NCBI GenBank assembly: GCA_036362985.1
Contig: JAYGXS010000003.1
Span: 37,137,738-37,201,737, forward strand
DNA from: Ligula intestinalis
Lineage: Eukaryota; Platyhelminthes; Cestoda; Diphyllobothriidea; Diphyllobothriidae
Reading direction: 5' to 3'
DNA: 64,000 nt
In this document: positions 12,199 through 22,600 of the stretch, piece after piece
Position numbering within the stretch: the stretch's first letter is position 1
Layout: every line of letters starts with the position of its first letter
Translations under genes and position numbers: made by a program
The notes under the pieces: generated by a model
Database searches by the model: none
Told to the model about the DNA's origin: nothing
Seen by the model: the letters and a program-made list of their open reading frames with translations, nothing else

Positions 12199-12460
12199 CG
12201 AAAAAGAGATTAGGAGTATCGTGCATTTCAGGACGATTGGGCCGAAGAATTAGCCTTTGTGCAGAGAACAGATTATGCGGTGTGCCTAATTTGCAATGAC
12301 AAGATTCCACCGATGAAACGGTCGAATGTAAAGCACCACTTCAACACACGCCATAATGTATTTGCATCAAAATACCCTGTGGGAGGTAGCCGAAAGAAGG
12401 CATGCCAAGAGCTAATGAGCAAGATGCAAACCAGCCAGAAGCAACTCCGCGTATGAACCC
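12199..12460 (+). pseudogene. BED-type zinc finger of hAT transposase
   Basis: The frame reads CLICNDKIPP, then NVKHHFNTRHN, followed by FASKYPVGG. This is the Cys-X2-Cys / His-rich pattern and downstream FASKYP motif of BED fingers in ZBED5-like hAT transposases. In those proteins it binds the transposon ends. There is no intact start linked to the rest; the frame ends at 12456 and the transposase continues in shifted frames. Confidence 0.7.
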
Positions 12461-13757
12461 AGCAAGGTGACTTTAACTCCGCGAGCTTTGCTAGATCTTT
12501 CACAATAGTTAAGAACGGAAAACCATTTACAGATGGCGTGTTTGCTAGAACTTTCATGCTGGATGCAGCTGATAAACTTTTTTATGATCTTCGGAACAAA
12601 GAAAAGATAATTAAAGGGATGCGAGACATGCCTTTGTCGGCAAAAACTGTTCATTAGCATACCATCATGATGGCAACCCACGTGGAGGAAACGCAAGTGA
12701 AAGACATAAATGTAGCGCCGTTCTTTTCCTTGGCTTTGGATTAGTCAACGGACGTAAGCCATTTGGCGCAGTTCAGTGTGATTGCAAAATATGCTGCTGG
12801 TGAGGCACTGCACGAATAAAGTCTTGCTTTTCTGCCAATAAAAGGGTCTACAAGAGGTGAGGATTTATTCAAGTCTTTCATGGATTCCACTCAGGAAAAA
12901 AACTACCTGTGGATAAACTTATCTCAGTGTGTACTGATGGTGCTCCGTGTATGGTGGGGGAAAACAAAGGATTTATGGCACTTCTCTGTGAACATGAAAA
13001 TAGACTCGTTCTACGTTTCCACCAGGAAGCTCTTTGTGCTCAGATGTGTGCAGCTTGGCAAAGTGATGTCGCTGTTCATTATAGTGATTAACTTTATTGT
13101 TGCCCGAGCCTCAAATAATCGGCAGTTTAAAACACTGCTGGAAGAAGTTGGAAATAACTATCATGGTCTAGTTTTGCACAGCAAGGTACATTGGTTGTCA
13201 AAAGGGAAGGTGCTTAGCCATCTTGCAGCTTGCCTGAACGAAATCCGGACGTTCTTTGAAATAAAGGGTATTGAGCGTCGTGAGTTAGCCTAAACTGAGT
13301 GGCTCCTCATGTTTTACTATTTCGTGGATATGACCGAACATCTGAACCAGCTTAACGTTAAATTGCATCGCAATGGAAATACAATGTTATCCCTTCAACA
13401 ATCTGTGTTTGCTTTTGAAAACAAGCTTGAACTCTTTATCATGGATCTTGAAACAAATCGATTACTACATTTTGAAAATTTAAGACAATGTAAAGATGCA
13501 TGCACAGTAAGTGAGTCCACTCAAAACGTTGATCTCCACCAGCTAGTTGACTTCATATCCAGTCTCCAACAGTCGTTCAAAGCATGCTGTGGAGAATTTC
13601 GAGAGCACACTCGTCTTTTTAAGTTCATCACCCAACCAACCGAGTGTTCAGTGAACAAAGCCGACCTACGTTATATTTCTGGCCTCTCCATTAGAGATTT
13701 CGAAGAAGAATTGGCTGACATTAAGGCCTCAGATATGTGATTGATTAAGTTCACGTC
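12461..13757 (+). pseudogene. hAT transposase catalytic region relic (ZBED5-like)
   Basis: Fragments in several frames follow the family order: KPFTDGVF near 12525, MPLSAKTVH near 12630, FFSLALD then a stop then STDVS near 12720-12756, KGSTRGEDLFKS near 12845, LISVCTDGAPCM near 12915-12950 (another frame), HSKVHWLSKGKVL near 13177-13210, and an open 143-codon run at 13309-13740. The stop inside LALD*STDVS replaces the residue after the conserved Asp. The final TGA at 13738-13740 sits where copy 2 encodes Trp. It is non-functional, with at least three frame changes. Confidence 0.75.
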
Positions 13758-13758
13758 A

Positions 13759-13804
13759 GTTTATGGCAAACAATTGTTTTCAGCAACTCTTCATCAGACC
13801 AAAC
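13759..13804 (-). ncRNA. Hammerhead ribozyme, minimal type I, at the end of a Penelope-like element
   Basis: Read on the minus strand, all conserved parts of a hammerhead are present in order. Helix I 5' arm is GTTTGGT. The core box is CTGATGA (13791-13797). Helix II is AG-AGTTG-CT. The core GAAA is at 13778-13781. Helix III is a short palindrome, ACAATTGT, followed by the TT cleavage dinucleotide. Helix I 3' arm is GCC, a two-base bulge, then AAAC; it pairs as 3 + 4 bp with the 5' arm. Penelope-like elements are known to carry such ribozymes with very short helix III. It lies about 105 nt after the stop codon of the element's ORF. Confidence 0.82.
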
Positions 13805-13907
13805 ATTTGCAAGGAAAATTAACGCTGTACATAACAATAAAAGTTTGAATAGGTATAAAAATCAATAGCTATCTAACACGGGCACTGATTGACCAACGCG
13901 GACTATG

Positions 13908-14680
13908 TCAATTTGCGCATGCAGGCCATGTCAGCATGTTGGTTGAGGGATTGTCGCTTGTTGGTAGGGGCGAAATCATATCGCCACCTGGTGTCGGTTT
14001 AGGCCATGGAAGTGACAGAGCTTGTGTCAGAGTCTTCTGACAACACAGCACTGGATTTGCTAGCCTTATAGCTACTGCTTCGGCTGTTGCAAGCATCCGT
14101 TGGCGTAGGCCTTTTGAAAAATTTGATGGTGTCTTGTAGACCACCTGAAAGGCTTCATTAGTATCGACTCGATGGTTCGTATCGACTAGATGTGCTAGAA
14201 TAGCACTCGAGATCGATCTAGTTTCACCTTTACTTAGCCAGGTCGGTATGTGCTCACGTACACTCTTTTCGAGACGCCTCGTTGTACGGCCGATGTATCC
14301 CGCTCCACAGGAGCAGGTGAAAGAGTAAATACACATTGATGTGGCCTTCAAAGGGAGTCTGTCTTTACCTCCCAATCGTAGGAGGGGAGAGTTCGTGAAG
14401 AGCACCCGTAAGTTCGCCGCTGGGAAAGCGTTTTTGATTGCAGTCCTCAAGCGTCGTCTGACCAGCTTGCTGGTTGCATCGCCTAAGAAAGGCAGTCTTA
14501 TGAACACGTCTTTCTTTTCTGCAGTTAAGGTGACAGGCTTTTTGGCACGTTCACCAATATTTCTGAGGATGAAACTTTCCGGGTATCCATTTTCAATTAG
14601 TGTATGCTGCAGCTGTTGGAGTTCTGCTTCGACAGTTTCAGGAGAACAGATCTGTCGTATTCTAGCTGCTAATCCCTAGA
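13908..14680 (-). pseudogene. Penelope-like retroelement protein, C-terminal part with GIY-YIG endonuclease
   Basis: The minus-strand frame is open from about 14680 to a stop at 13908 (about 255 codons). It opens with a helical region (VEAELQQLQHTLIENGYP) typical of the linker after the RT. The GIY-YIG nuclease core follows: CSCGAGYIGRTTRRLEKSVREH, shown here as CSCG, AGYIGRT, RRLEKSVREH. These nucleases nick target DNA during Penelope-type retrotransposition. The open frame has no genuine start, and the RT catalytic region is lost, so it is a truncated copy. Confidence 0.75.
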
Positions 14681-14713
14681 CCATATTGCGTTTTAAATTG
14701 AGGGGGACAAAAC

Positions 14714-15188
14714 TGTCCTACAAAAACGGGGGTTATAGGGTTTTTGGGGGTGGGGAAATATTACAAGTAGGGAATGAAGTTTTTAGAAGTAAGCTATAAG
14801 TGAAAATAAATTTAGTCAAAATTGTTTACCGCGGCCGCTGGGAGAAAGTTGTTGCAAAGGTAAATTGAAGGTGTGCGCGGCGCTTCGCGACGCGGACTAC
14901 ACTAATCTAGCTCCAGAACGGTAAGTTGTACTTCAGGTTAGTTGAAGTAGACGACTTCCTAACCACAATTTCTATTTTTCAGGAAGTTCAAGAAACCTGC
15001 AATTCAATAATTGTTTTTTTCTGCAAGATTCTTAACGACAATACAGATTAAGAAAATCTACAGATATAAATTAACAAAATTTATAAATACAATATAATAA
15101 AATGTCTATAGCAGTTATTAAGGTATATTCCATTGCCTATCCTATTTCCCCAACCATAAAACCCACTAACTATCGTTTTCGTAGGACA
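14714..15188. mobile_element. MITE-like element with about 46-bp terminal inverted repeats
   Basis: TGTCCTACAAAAACG at 14714 pairs with the inverted TGTCCTACGAAAACG ending at 15188. The similarity continues through GGGTTTT and GTGGGGAAATA for about 46 bp at roughly 80 percent identity by eye. The 380-bp interior is AT-rich and non-coding. No convincing target-site duplication is seen. The superfamily is unassigned. Confidence 0.55.
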
Positions 15189-18100
15189 AGATGCTGCGAC
15201 TAGAGATTAATGAAGTGCACTATATAAACTACCGTTGAAGTGTATACAACTCCCGTCGTTCTAACAATATTACTGTATGCCGAACATACCTAGTTTGCCT
15301 ACCAGCACAATTGAAAAACTTCAGGAGTATCTTGAAGCAAAAGTCGAAAGACTCGATTTCCACTCTTGAAATCAGCATTTATTCGGCACTGAATCTGATT
15401 CAACTACAAGCACGTTGCACGTTTTGAGGGTAGCTGGCCAGCGCTTGCTGAAAAATCCCTAGGTAAAGATGTTGCCATCGTGGAGCCCGTAGAAAGGGAT
15501 GCCACACGGATACGAGCGGATTAACTAACAATTCGGCTCAGATGTCCCCAAGTTGGTAAAGAATCCAGAGAAATCGGGCGCAGCATAGTTTGATATTTAG
15601 GTCAACGTCGAAAACCTGAGCGGGATATATAAAACACGAATAAATGTGGACATCCAAGAAAAATAAGAAAACGGAATGCTGGAGCCTAGCACATTCTCGC
15701 TGATACTAAAACTCCCCTTTCTTGACACTGAATGTACTCATTTATGGACATTGGTGTTTTTATTGTTCAACCAATAGAGAAGCGATTCAGAATAAGCGCA
15801 ACGCCACAGGCCAAACAGAACTAGCCTGTCCTGCTTGTCAGAGCTCCCAAGCATGCGCTAACAGCGTTGGCCAGCAGGACACCACAAAATCAACATCCTA
15901 ACACACTGAGGTTCATCATTGTAAACTCAGTGGACCGGTCGTACACGATAAGGATTGGCAGGAGAGGGATGAGATAAAAGAAGGACTATACAAAATACGG
16001 GACCTATGTTGAACTGGAATTAATCGAAGAAGGCACAGTGCCCTGCAGATCCCGTTTTATTCCCAACTCACAAATCCTAACCTAGCAGTCAGCACTTTAA
16101 TTTTTAGGACCCCATTAAATGGTGGGGAGATTTGAAAACTCCTGAAGATGGAGAGAAAATCACGATGAGCAAAAGGATGCCGAATTCAATTAACAGATCC
16201 TACTGGTTTGGGCTGGAAGAAGGACGGCCTGGCGACGGCAAAAACTCGCAGATAATCCTTTCAGAATCTTTTGTGTTATCAGCAATACTGACGGACTAAT
16301 GACTGCCCATGGTTATGCGATGTTCTGCGAAGTGCTAGAATAGAGATGCGATACAAAACGGAACACTCATAGAGCAATTAAGCTAGAATTGTGACCTCGC
16401 TCCCAGTTAAAACTAAATCCTCCAGGAAGAAGACCCTAAAAGAACGAGTTTGAGCAGGGGACACGAAGCATAAGGGTGAGATGTGTAGGACTAAGCAGGA
16501 GCCATGGAATGGGAACTGAGCGACAGTGGTGACAGCTGCATTGAAAGTGGTGACTAGGATAACAGCATTGATGTGTCGTCCAGGAAAGAAATTCTAATTT
16601 AGTGTCCTCCGTGCCTCCAACGCGAACAGATGTTCCGGTCACAACGGCGTTTTCCGCTTGCAATTCCAGAGGAATCCTCGATCCAGACGTGCGTGAATCC
16701 CACACAAATCAGGCCGTCATCGCGTAGGCGTCCAATTATAAGGTCAGAATCCGGCTTTATCGAGATATCCGACACTTAACGCGGTTATTGTGGGGGCAGG
16801 CGAGTGGGGGAGGGTTATACAGGGACTTGGTCCGTGGAGCGAGACGGGAAGGCAGGACGATCGGGCACCTACTGAAAATTCGCATGGGTTGGGGACGCGA
16901 ACACGGGACAAAACCATAAGGGTTCATTAAAACCGTCGCGTGCAGCCGTCTTACAGAAAGACGGGATCGCTGCAAATCAAAATTCAATTTATCTTGCTTC
17001 TCAAATTACAAGCAGGTCTAGGCCGATTGGAGGGAAGTTGAGAAGGAACTGCGTGCCAGCAAGCGAAACTAATCCATCACCAATTTTGGTTTGATCTACA
17101 AATTTTCAACTTCGCAATCTGCTGGAGTTGAGGGTTGCTGTGTTCCGTCAGCTCCGAAGTTTCGCAATTATTAGCTCCTTCTGCACGCCTGACAGCATTG
17201 GTAAAACACTGTTTTCGACACTAAGATTTGGCCATCTTTTAGCGAGACCGCAAACTGTGCAATTTTGGGATTTTCTTTCAAATTCGCGGACAAGTTGAGC
17301 AAGCACAATTTTCTTAAATGTTATTGAGGCCAGATAGTTTTTAGGAAGCATCTTCCAATCTTCTATAGTTAAGATCCCACAGTGACGAAAATGTGTTTGC
17401 CATGAACTACAAGAACGAGACCACTACTCGAAACGTCAGACTTGTAATAAACCTCTCCCGCCGAACGCTCTCCTTTCTTCTGATCTACTACCTGGGAATC
17501 GAATTTTCAGCACTATTACTGCAAGACTAAGAGGCTTTTGGGCAGACCGATTTCTTAATTCAAGAGACTTTGTAGGGATACATTGATGACTTTCCGCCCC
17601 CGAAAGCAGCTTTAGTTTATAAGGCATCCACAGCTTCCTTTGTAGCTCAAAAGAGCTAGTACTTCTAAAAAAAACAGTTTCCAAGTGGCAAAATAAACTA
17701 AGGAATGACTTAACACGTTTTACATACATACAAAGATGGACAATTCTGTCGTGCAACTGTTCCGTTTCTCGAACAAGACAGTTTACACACCAGAAATCAA
17801 TTTATTGGCATAATGGTTGGGTTTTGGCCTTCTAGTTACATGATTTTATCGAATCCTTGACAAAGACACGTTTAAATTCCGAAAGATTTTTTGCCACCCA
17901 GCCGTAGGAATTTCCTCCTTTGACTAGAAAAATTAGCTTAGTTACAACACTTGCTACTTGTCGTAGTAGCTATTAAATAATGACATCTAGGACTCTATTC
18001 TCCCACGCATGACCTATCTGCTAAACCACAGTACTTAAAAGAAGCAAAACCTTTTGGTATTTATGAAAATGTCGCCAATACGGCTGAACTACTCAAGACT

Positions 18101-19015
18101 CCTTAGAATTACATGTATATACTAAATGCTACTGTGAAAAAGTCAGCACCCAACGTACCTAAAATTATGGATTAGTAAACACTTAGGACGCCGCTTTTAA
18201 CCTGCGACTCATAGCAGTAAACAATGGAAAATTTAATTCCTCAAATCCCTTCTGCACGTTTTTAGCACACCGCGTGCCCCAACAGTCTAACAAACAGGTT
18301 TAGCGTCGGACAACCGCATGGACGTCCTGGTCACCAAAATAGCACATCAAACAAACACACCCGCGACGGCGGATGAGGTGGGGACACGCGTTGTCCACCT
18401 GGAGAACGCGCGGTGTAGGTATCATCCAGTGGCAGACGAAAGGTGAACCCGATAAGAGGCTGAGCTTGACGGATGGGAGGCTAAAAAATTGGTTTGGGGT
18501 TCCTTCCGCTTCGTCAAACTGTTGGCTTGACAGTCTGTGATTACGGGATTAGGAGGCGGTCCCCCACTGAGAGATAGACGGGGGGAGAGAGGGGGAGGCA
18601 GAACGTGCTACATGAAACGCAGGACAGAGGGAGGGGGTACCCTGAGAAGACTCCAGAATGACCTGATCGCCTCTCAAATGAATTGCCAGGTTTAGTGCTG
18701 ATGATTATTCCTGCCCTCCAGTTTGTCATATGCATCCTCCCTGTGTCCGCCACTCTTCGTTCACTCCGTCTCGTCTTAGCTTCCGGTTTCTTCTCCCAAA
18801 CACACATTTTGCGTTTTGTGTCTTTCTTATGGTCCCCAAAATCTATCCTTTTAATGAATATTTTACTGCGTAGCATCCTTCCGTTTGCAGCGGAGACTAC
18901 AGGAATGATGATTCAGCTGGCTTCCAAAACAAAACCCGAGAGCAAGAACTACCGCTAATACAGGTGACTTCGAGCCAAGTTTGAGGTAAATTAGAGTTAA
19001 GTTAAAGGTCATGAT
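15189..19015. other. No recognisable gene
   Basis: AT-rich sequence with scattered frames of 60-110 codons on both strands, none with identifiable motifs or convincing splice context. A GC-richer patch lies at 18360-18620. Confidence 0.4.
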
Positions 19016-19019
19016 CAGA

Positions 19020-19260
19020 GTGTCAGCACACTCCAGGTCCCTTATCCGCAGTTGCTGTCAGTGCTGAAATCCCCACCGTTAGTATTTCCGGCAAAGACAA
19101 GGGAGACTGGAATGACCATTTCCAGCTTATTAGTCGTCGTCAGGCAGTCATACCCAGATCCCAGTGGTGTTCCATCCGGGCCTCAAACTCGCAAATTTTT
19201 TTGATCAGAGTCACACGCCATAACCATTGAGCCACGAACTCGTAGTCTCACCGCTTTATG
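19020..19260 (-). repeat. tRNA-derived SINE, minus copy with the best-preserved hammerhead
   Basis: On the minus strand: A box TGGCTCAATGG (19224-19234), then a B-box-like GAGTTTGAGGCC, then the hammerhead at 19105-19149 and the family tail. The A box differs from TRGCNNAGYGG at one position. Upstream in the minus sense (19360-19290) lies a SINE tail, as expected of a tandem unit. Confidence 0.7.
19105..19149 (-). ncRNA. Hammerhead ribozyme motif inside a SINE
   Basis: The minus strand reads GACTGC (helix I), CTGACGA (core, N7 = C), CGAC-TAATAA-GCTG (helix II), GAAA (core), TGGTCA (very short helix III), TT, CCAGTC (helix I return arm). Core residues are all intact. Helix I has five pairs plus one C-C mismatch next to the core; helix II has one mismatch. 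Comparing the copies in this window, the ancestral form probably had six perfect helix I pairs and a perfect CGGC/GCCG helix II. Whether this copy still cleaves is unknown. Confidence 0.65.
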
Positions 19261-19289
19261 TCAGAGGATATTCACCTGACCGCTGAAAA

Positions 19290-19365
19290 AACTAATCTGT
19301 CCCGCTCTGCTTTGGGCCTCGACAGAGGCACTGACAGCCGTAACAGCTAGTAGTGTCAGTATTCT
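19290..19365 (-). repeat. SINE tail fragment, minus orientation
   Basis: The text GCTCTGCTTTGGGCCTCGAC and what follows is the reverse complement of the tail after the plus SINE copy (19565-19640). It directly precedes, in the minus sense, the SINE head at 19234, suggesting a remnant tandem dimer. Confidence 0.55.
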
Positions 19366-19386
19366 CTGACCTAAACCGGCGAAACA

Positions 19387-19685
19387 AGGAGCTCATGGCT
19401 CAATGGTTAGGTCATTTGACTCTGATCAAAAAAGTCGCGAGTTCGAGGTTCGGGTGGGACACCATTTGGGTTTGGGTATGACTGCCTGATGACGGCTAGT
19501 AAGCACAAATGGCCATTCCAGTCACCCTTGCCTCTGTCAGCAATATTATCTGCCTCATACCATCTGTTGCGGCTGTCAGGGTCTCTGTCGAGGCCCAAGG
19601 CAGAGCGGGACAGATGAGTTCCGTTAGCGGCCAGGTGAAGTTCATCAACGAATCCCCACACTTGCCTACCTGATAAAACGTGACC
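19387..19685 (+). repeat. tRNA-derived SINE, plus copy
   Basis: A box TGGCTCAATGG (19396-19406) and B-box-like AGTTCGAGGTT (19440-19450) are followed by a hammerhead-like segment (19480-19523): GACTGC, CTGATGA, CGGC-TAGTAA-GC, then CACAAA in place of CGGAAA, TGGCCA, TT, CCAGTC. Loss of the G12 region makes this ribozyme doubtful. The tail runs to about 19685. It lies head to head with the minus copy, giving a large imperfect inverted repeat. Confidence 0.65.
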
Positions 19686-19689
19686 GCCG

Positions 19690-22600
19690 CCCACTTCAAA
19701 TGGATCGTTTGTACAGTATCGGTTTGTTCTCTTGAGCTTGTTATATTCCTCCTCTGCTATTTCACCAGTTAGTTACTGAAACATCGATTCCATATGCTAT
19801 GAACCCATTTTAGTGCTATAGGTGTGCATTCGTTCTTGATTAGGTGGTTTATAATTCCGTCCAGCGTTACATAACCGAAAATCTATTCCTTCCAGTTGAA
19901 CTATTCAACCGTATGTGCTAACCTGGAAGTTTTCGCCCACTTTATCATAAATATTCGTTGCATCCCTTTTACTGAACTATAAAAGGGCATTTTCTTGTCA
20001 GATAGAACTGAAACAAATCATTTTTGTCCCGTTATCTTCGTAGAAACGTACGTCATCGCGCCATTTAGCGTTTTAAAGCAGAAAGTTGCTCATCATCACA
20101 AGAAAGTTGCATTTTTAAGTATTCGTAAGGCTTTGAAAATGCTCAATGTTTAATAATTTTTGTCACCTTGCTGTAGCGCATTTCAAAAGTCATGAAATGC
20201 ACAATCTAGAAATAATATTCGCAAGGTAACGATTTGTTTTAGTACGACCCGCCGATTAATTATAATCAACTAAAAACGCAGGCAGAATCTCAAAGGGAAT
20301 AAAGTGGCTGCCTTCAGAATGACAGAAAGTTCACAAAAAACGGCTGTTGTTAACGGATGAAGATCAGATGGCATAGCTTAAATCTATGCCAAACTTTCAT
20401 AGCCACCTGTAAACTCTGCACTCGACAAAATATATGTTCATAATGTACAATTATTGTGTGAAACTGCTACTTTCGGCCGCCACAGCGATGATGTCTCCCT
20501 TGTGTCGTCCTCTTCTACCTTAGTGGCCAGGCTCAGATAGCAAGATAAGGTCAAAATGACTGAAGGTGGACACGGCCGCAATGGTAACCAGAGGTACACA
20601 GGCTGTCTACGCGTGCCACACATGACCTGGTCCCTGCAGTATATACCAGGCCTTCACAAAGGTGGCTCGTATAAGTGCCAATGCCACAAAAGCTACAAAA
20701 AGTAGGAGACACGGAAGCCCCACTCACAGGACTAAACACAACTTAGTTAACCCGTTAGTAAGCCATCGTTTAATCCATGATTCTTAGCATTTCATACTAA
20801 ACACAAGTGTATCTGATTTATGATAGTGAGGACGGATTTACTAACATCAGCCGCACTCGCCCTTTCTTCCTCCTTCCATGCATCAGCCTACTGCCTGAGT
20901 CTGCAAATCCACAGGCAATGGGACTGGGTGTGGTAGCTAATACAAAGCGAGTGCCCATGTCTAAGGTGCGTCAAATGCGTATATGAAAATAGTTAGGAGC
21001 TTGTTTTGTTTCTGCGCTGTCTGCTAAACGCGTTCCATGAACCAGCTTGTCCCTCTTTTTGATCAAGTATACTTACAGCGCAAGCTATTGTGGGGCCAAC
21101 GCATCAAGCAGAGGGCCTATTTCATAGCTGGAATTTTTCCTGCCTACCACGCAATACAATAAGTTAGTTTTTGTCAATATTTCTGATTTGAGAAGATATT
21201 GTGGTAAACGTTTGAAATTCTCCAAGCTCCCTTCTCGAGTGCATCCATTGTTACACGACACTTAAAGTTTCAGTTCCTCTTCTGCACCCCTTTGAACTGC
21301 GTTCTTTTGACCAACTTATTTGATATTCTGACCTTGAGTTCGAAATTATATTTGTGCAAACGGGGACAAAGGAATTCTTTGACTAGGTTATCAATTGTTG
21401 AGTTTTGTACATTTCCTTTGTACTTACAGTATCTCAGTAGGATTATATACACACAGAAACATACTTCTTAGTTTATACGCGTCCCTCGGAATAGCACGGA
21501 ATTCAATAGATTGTATATTAGCGACAGATGGCATTTATGTACTTATGCAAGGCAATCCGAAGTGCTTTCCAAGGCAAATTTTTGTACGGATTGGTTGGAA
21601 CAGCCGGGTTGCCTGACCAATGACACCACAGGGACCTACCAAAATATTAATTGGCTCGTCGTGCCTATCGCACTGTGTTGACCAATTTTTTTCCAATTTT
21701 GGCTGCTGACGCTGTGTTAGGTGGTGAGTCCGAGGAATTTCCGCATGACTCACGGAATAAATACCCAAGGAGGTTTTTATACAATGTTAAATGCTTTATC
21801 TAAAAAATAATCCTCAAGTGCTCGGAAGTATGATTCGTCGCGGCAAGACTGTACGCGCTATTTTATTACTGACTGTCTGTAGGCAGTTTAACTAATATTA
21901 CGCAGTTATCCAGCTATGACCGATTGACTTCGGCTCAAATATTAATATCACCTTTCGATTTGTCTCTACGAATCTTAATTCAGGCTGATTTACTCCAAGT
22001 TAACAGTTTATTTCCGAGGCAATTAAAAAGTAGCAATAGATTAATTATCGTTTGCAATTTGTTATTAGGAAATTCCATGGGCGTATCGTTGTCCTCATGA
22101 GACATAGTTATTATTGCGTTTGGAAAAAAGTAAAATTTAATGACCAACCGCCGTTTTAGATAAAAAACGGGCCAGGATAAATAGAGCGCAGTGGAAGGAT
22201 TGATCGGCGAGATCGGTGAAAGCGAGAAAGGAAGTGTGGCCATGCGCAAAAGACGCAAAGGAAACCGACACGCTTTAAACTAAATGGAGTCGTTAGACTA
22301 TGTCGATAAAAAAAGTTACTATTGGAAATGAGCGTAGACGGACCCGACAGCTGCCGAGAATGAGAAACTATCCAGTAATGGTAACCCAAAAGTTATTATT
22401 CTCTCTGATGAAATAGGCACCATTCTAACAAATGCCTGTACACATCCACAGCCAAAGTTTACTTCCTTTTATGCAAACGATTGCAGTTGGTAATAACGAC
22501 TCAAACTCTATGAATTGCTTAGCACACCAACCGGTCGATGTTGACAAAAGGGTGGAGCGGGCAACCAGTTTTGTAGACCTGTTCCTTTGGATTATACAAA

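Larger units (their letters stand above)
10384..13758 (+). mobile_element. hAT DNA transposon, broken copy 1
   Basis: The 5' end (CCGGGGTACGCAACC, then TGGCTCGCGAGCCA) matches the terminal inverted repeat of the short hAT at 50068-51192. Sequence 11730-12120 also aligns with that copy in reverse. Inside are a BED zinc finger and hAT transposase relics (12199-13740). An insertion of about 1.25 kb separates the first 100 bp from the rest. Homology to copy 2 stops at about 13757, where a Penelope-like fragment begins, so the 3' inverted repeat is missing. The bases before the 5' end (ACCTAGGG) resemble the target duplication of copy 2, CCCTAGGN. Confidence 0.75.
13759..14690 (-). mobile_element. 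Penelope-like element, 5'-truncated
   Basis: A minus-strand fragment consisting of the C-terminal ORF part (13908 to about 14680) plus the 3' region ending in the hammerhead ribozyme. It interrupts hAT copy 1 at 13757/13759. The RT domain is absent: in-frame sequence upstream stops at a TAG near 14687. A MITE-like element starts about 25 bp beyond. Confidence 0.75.
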
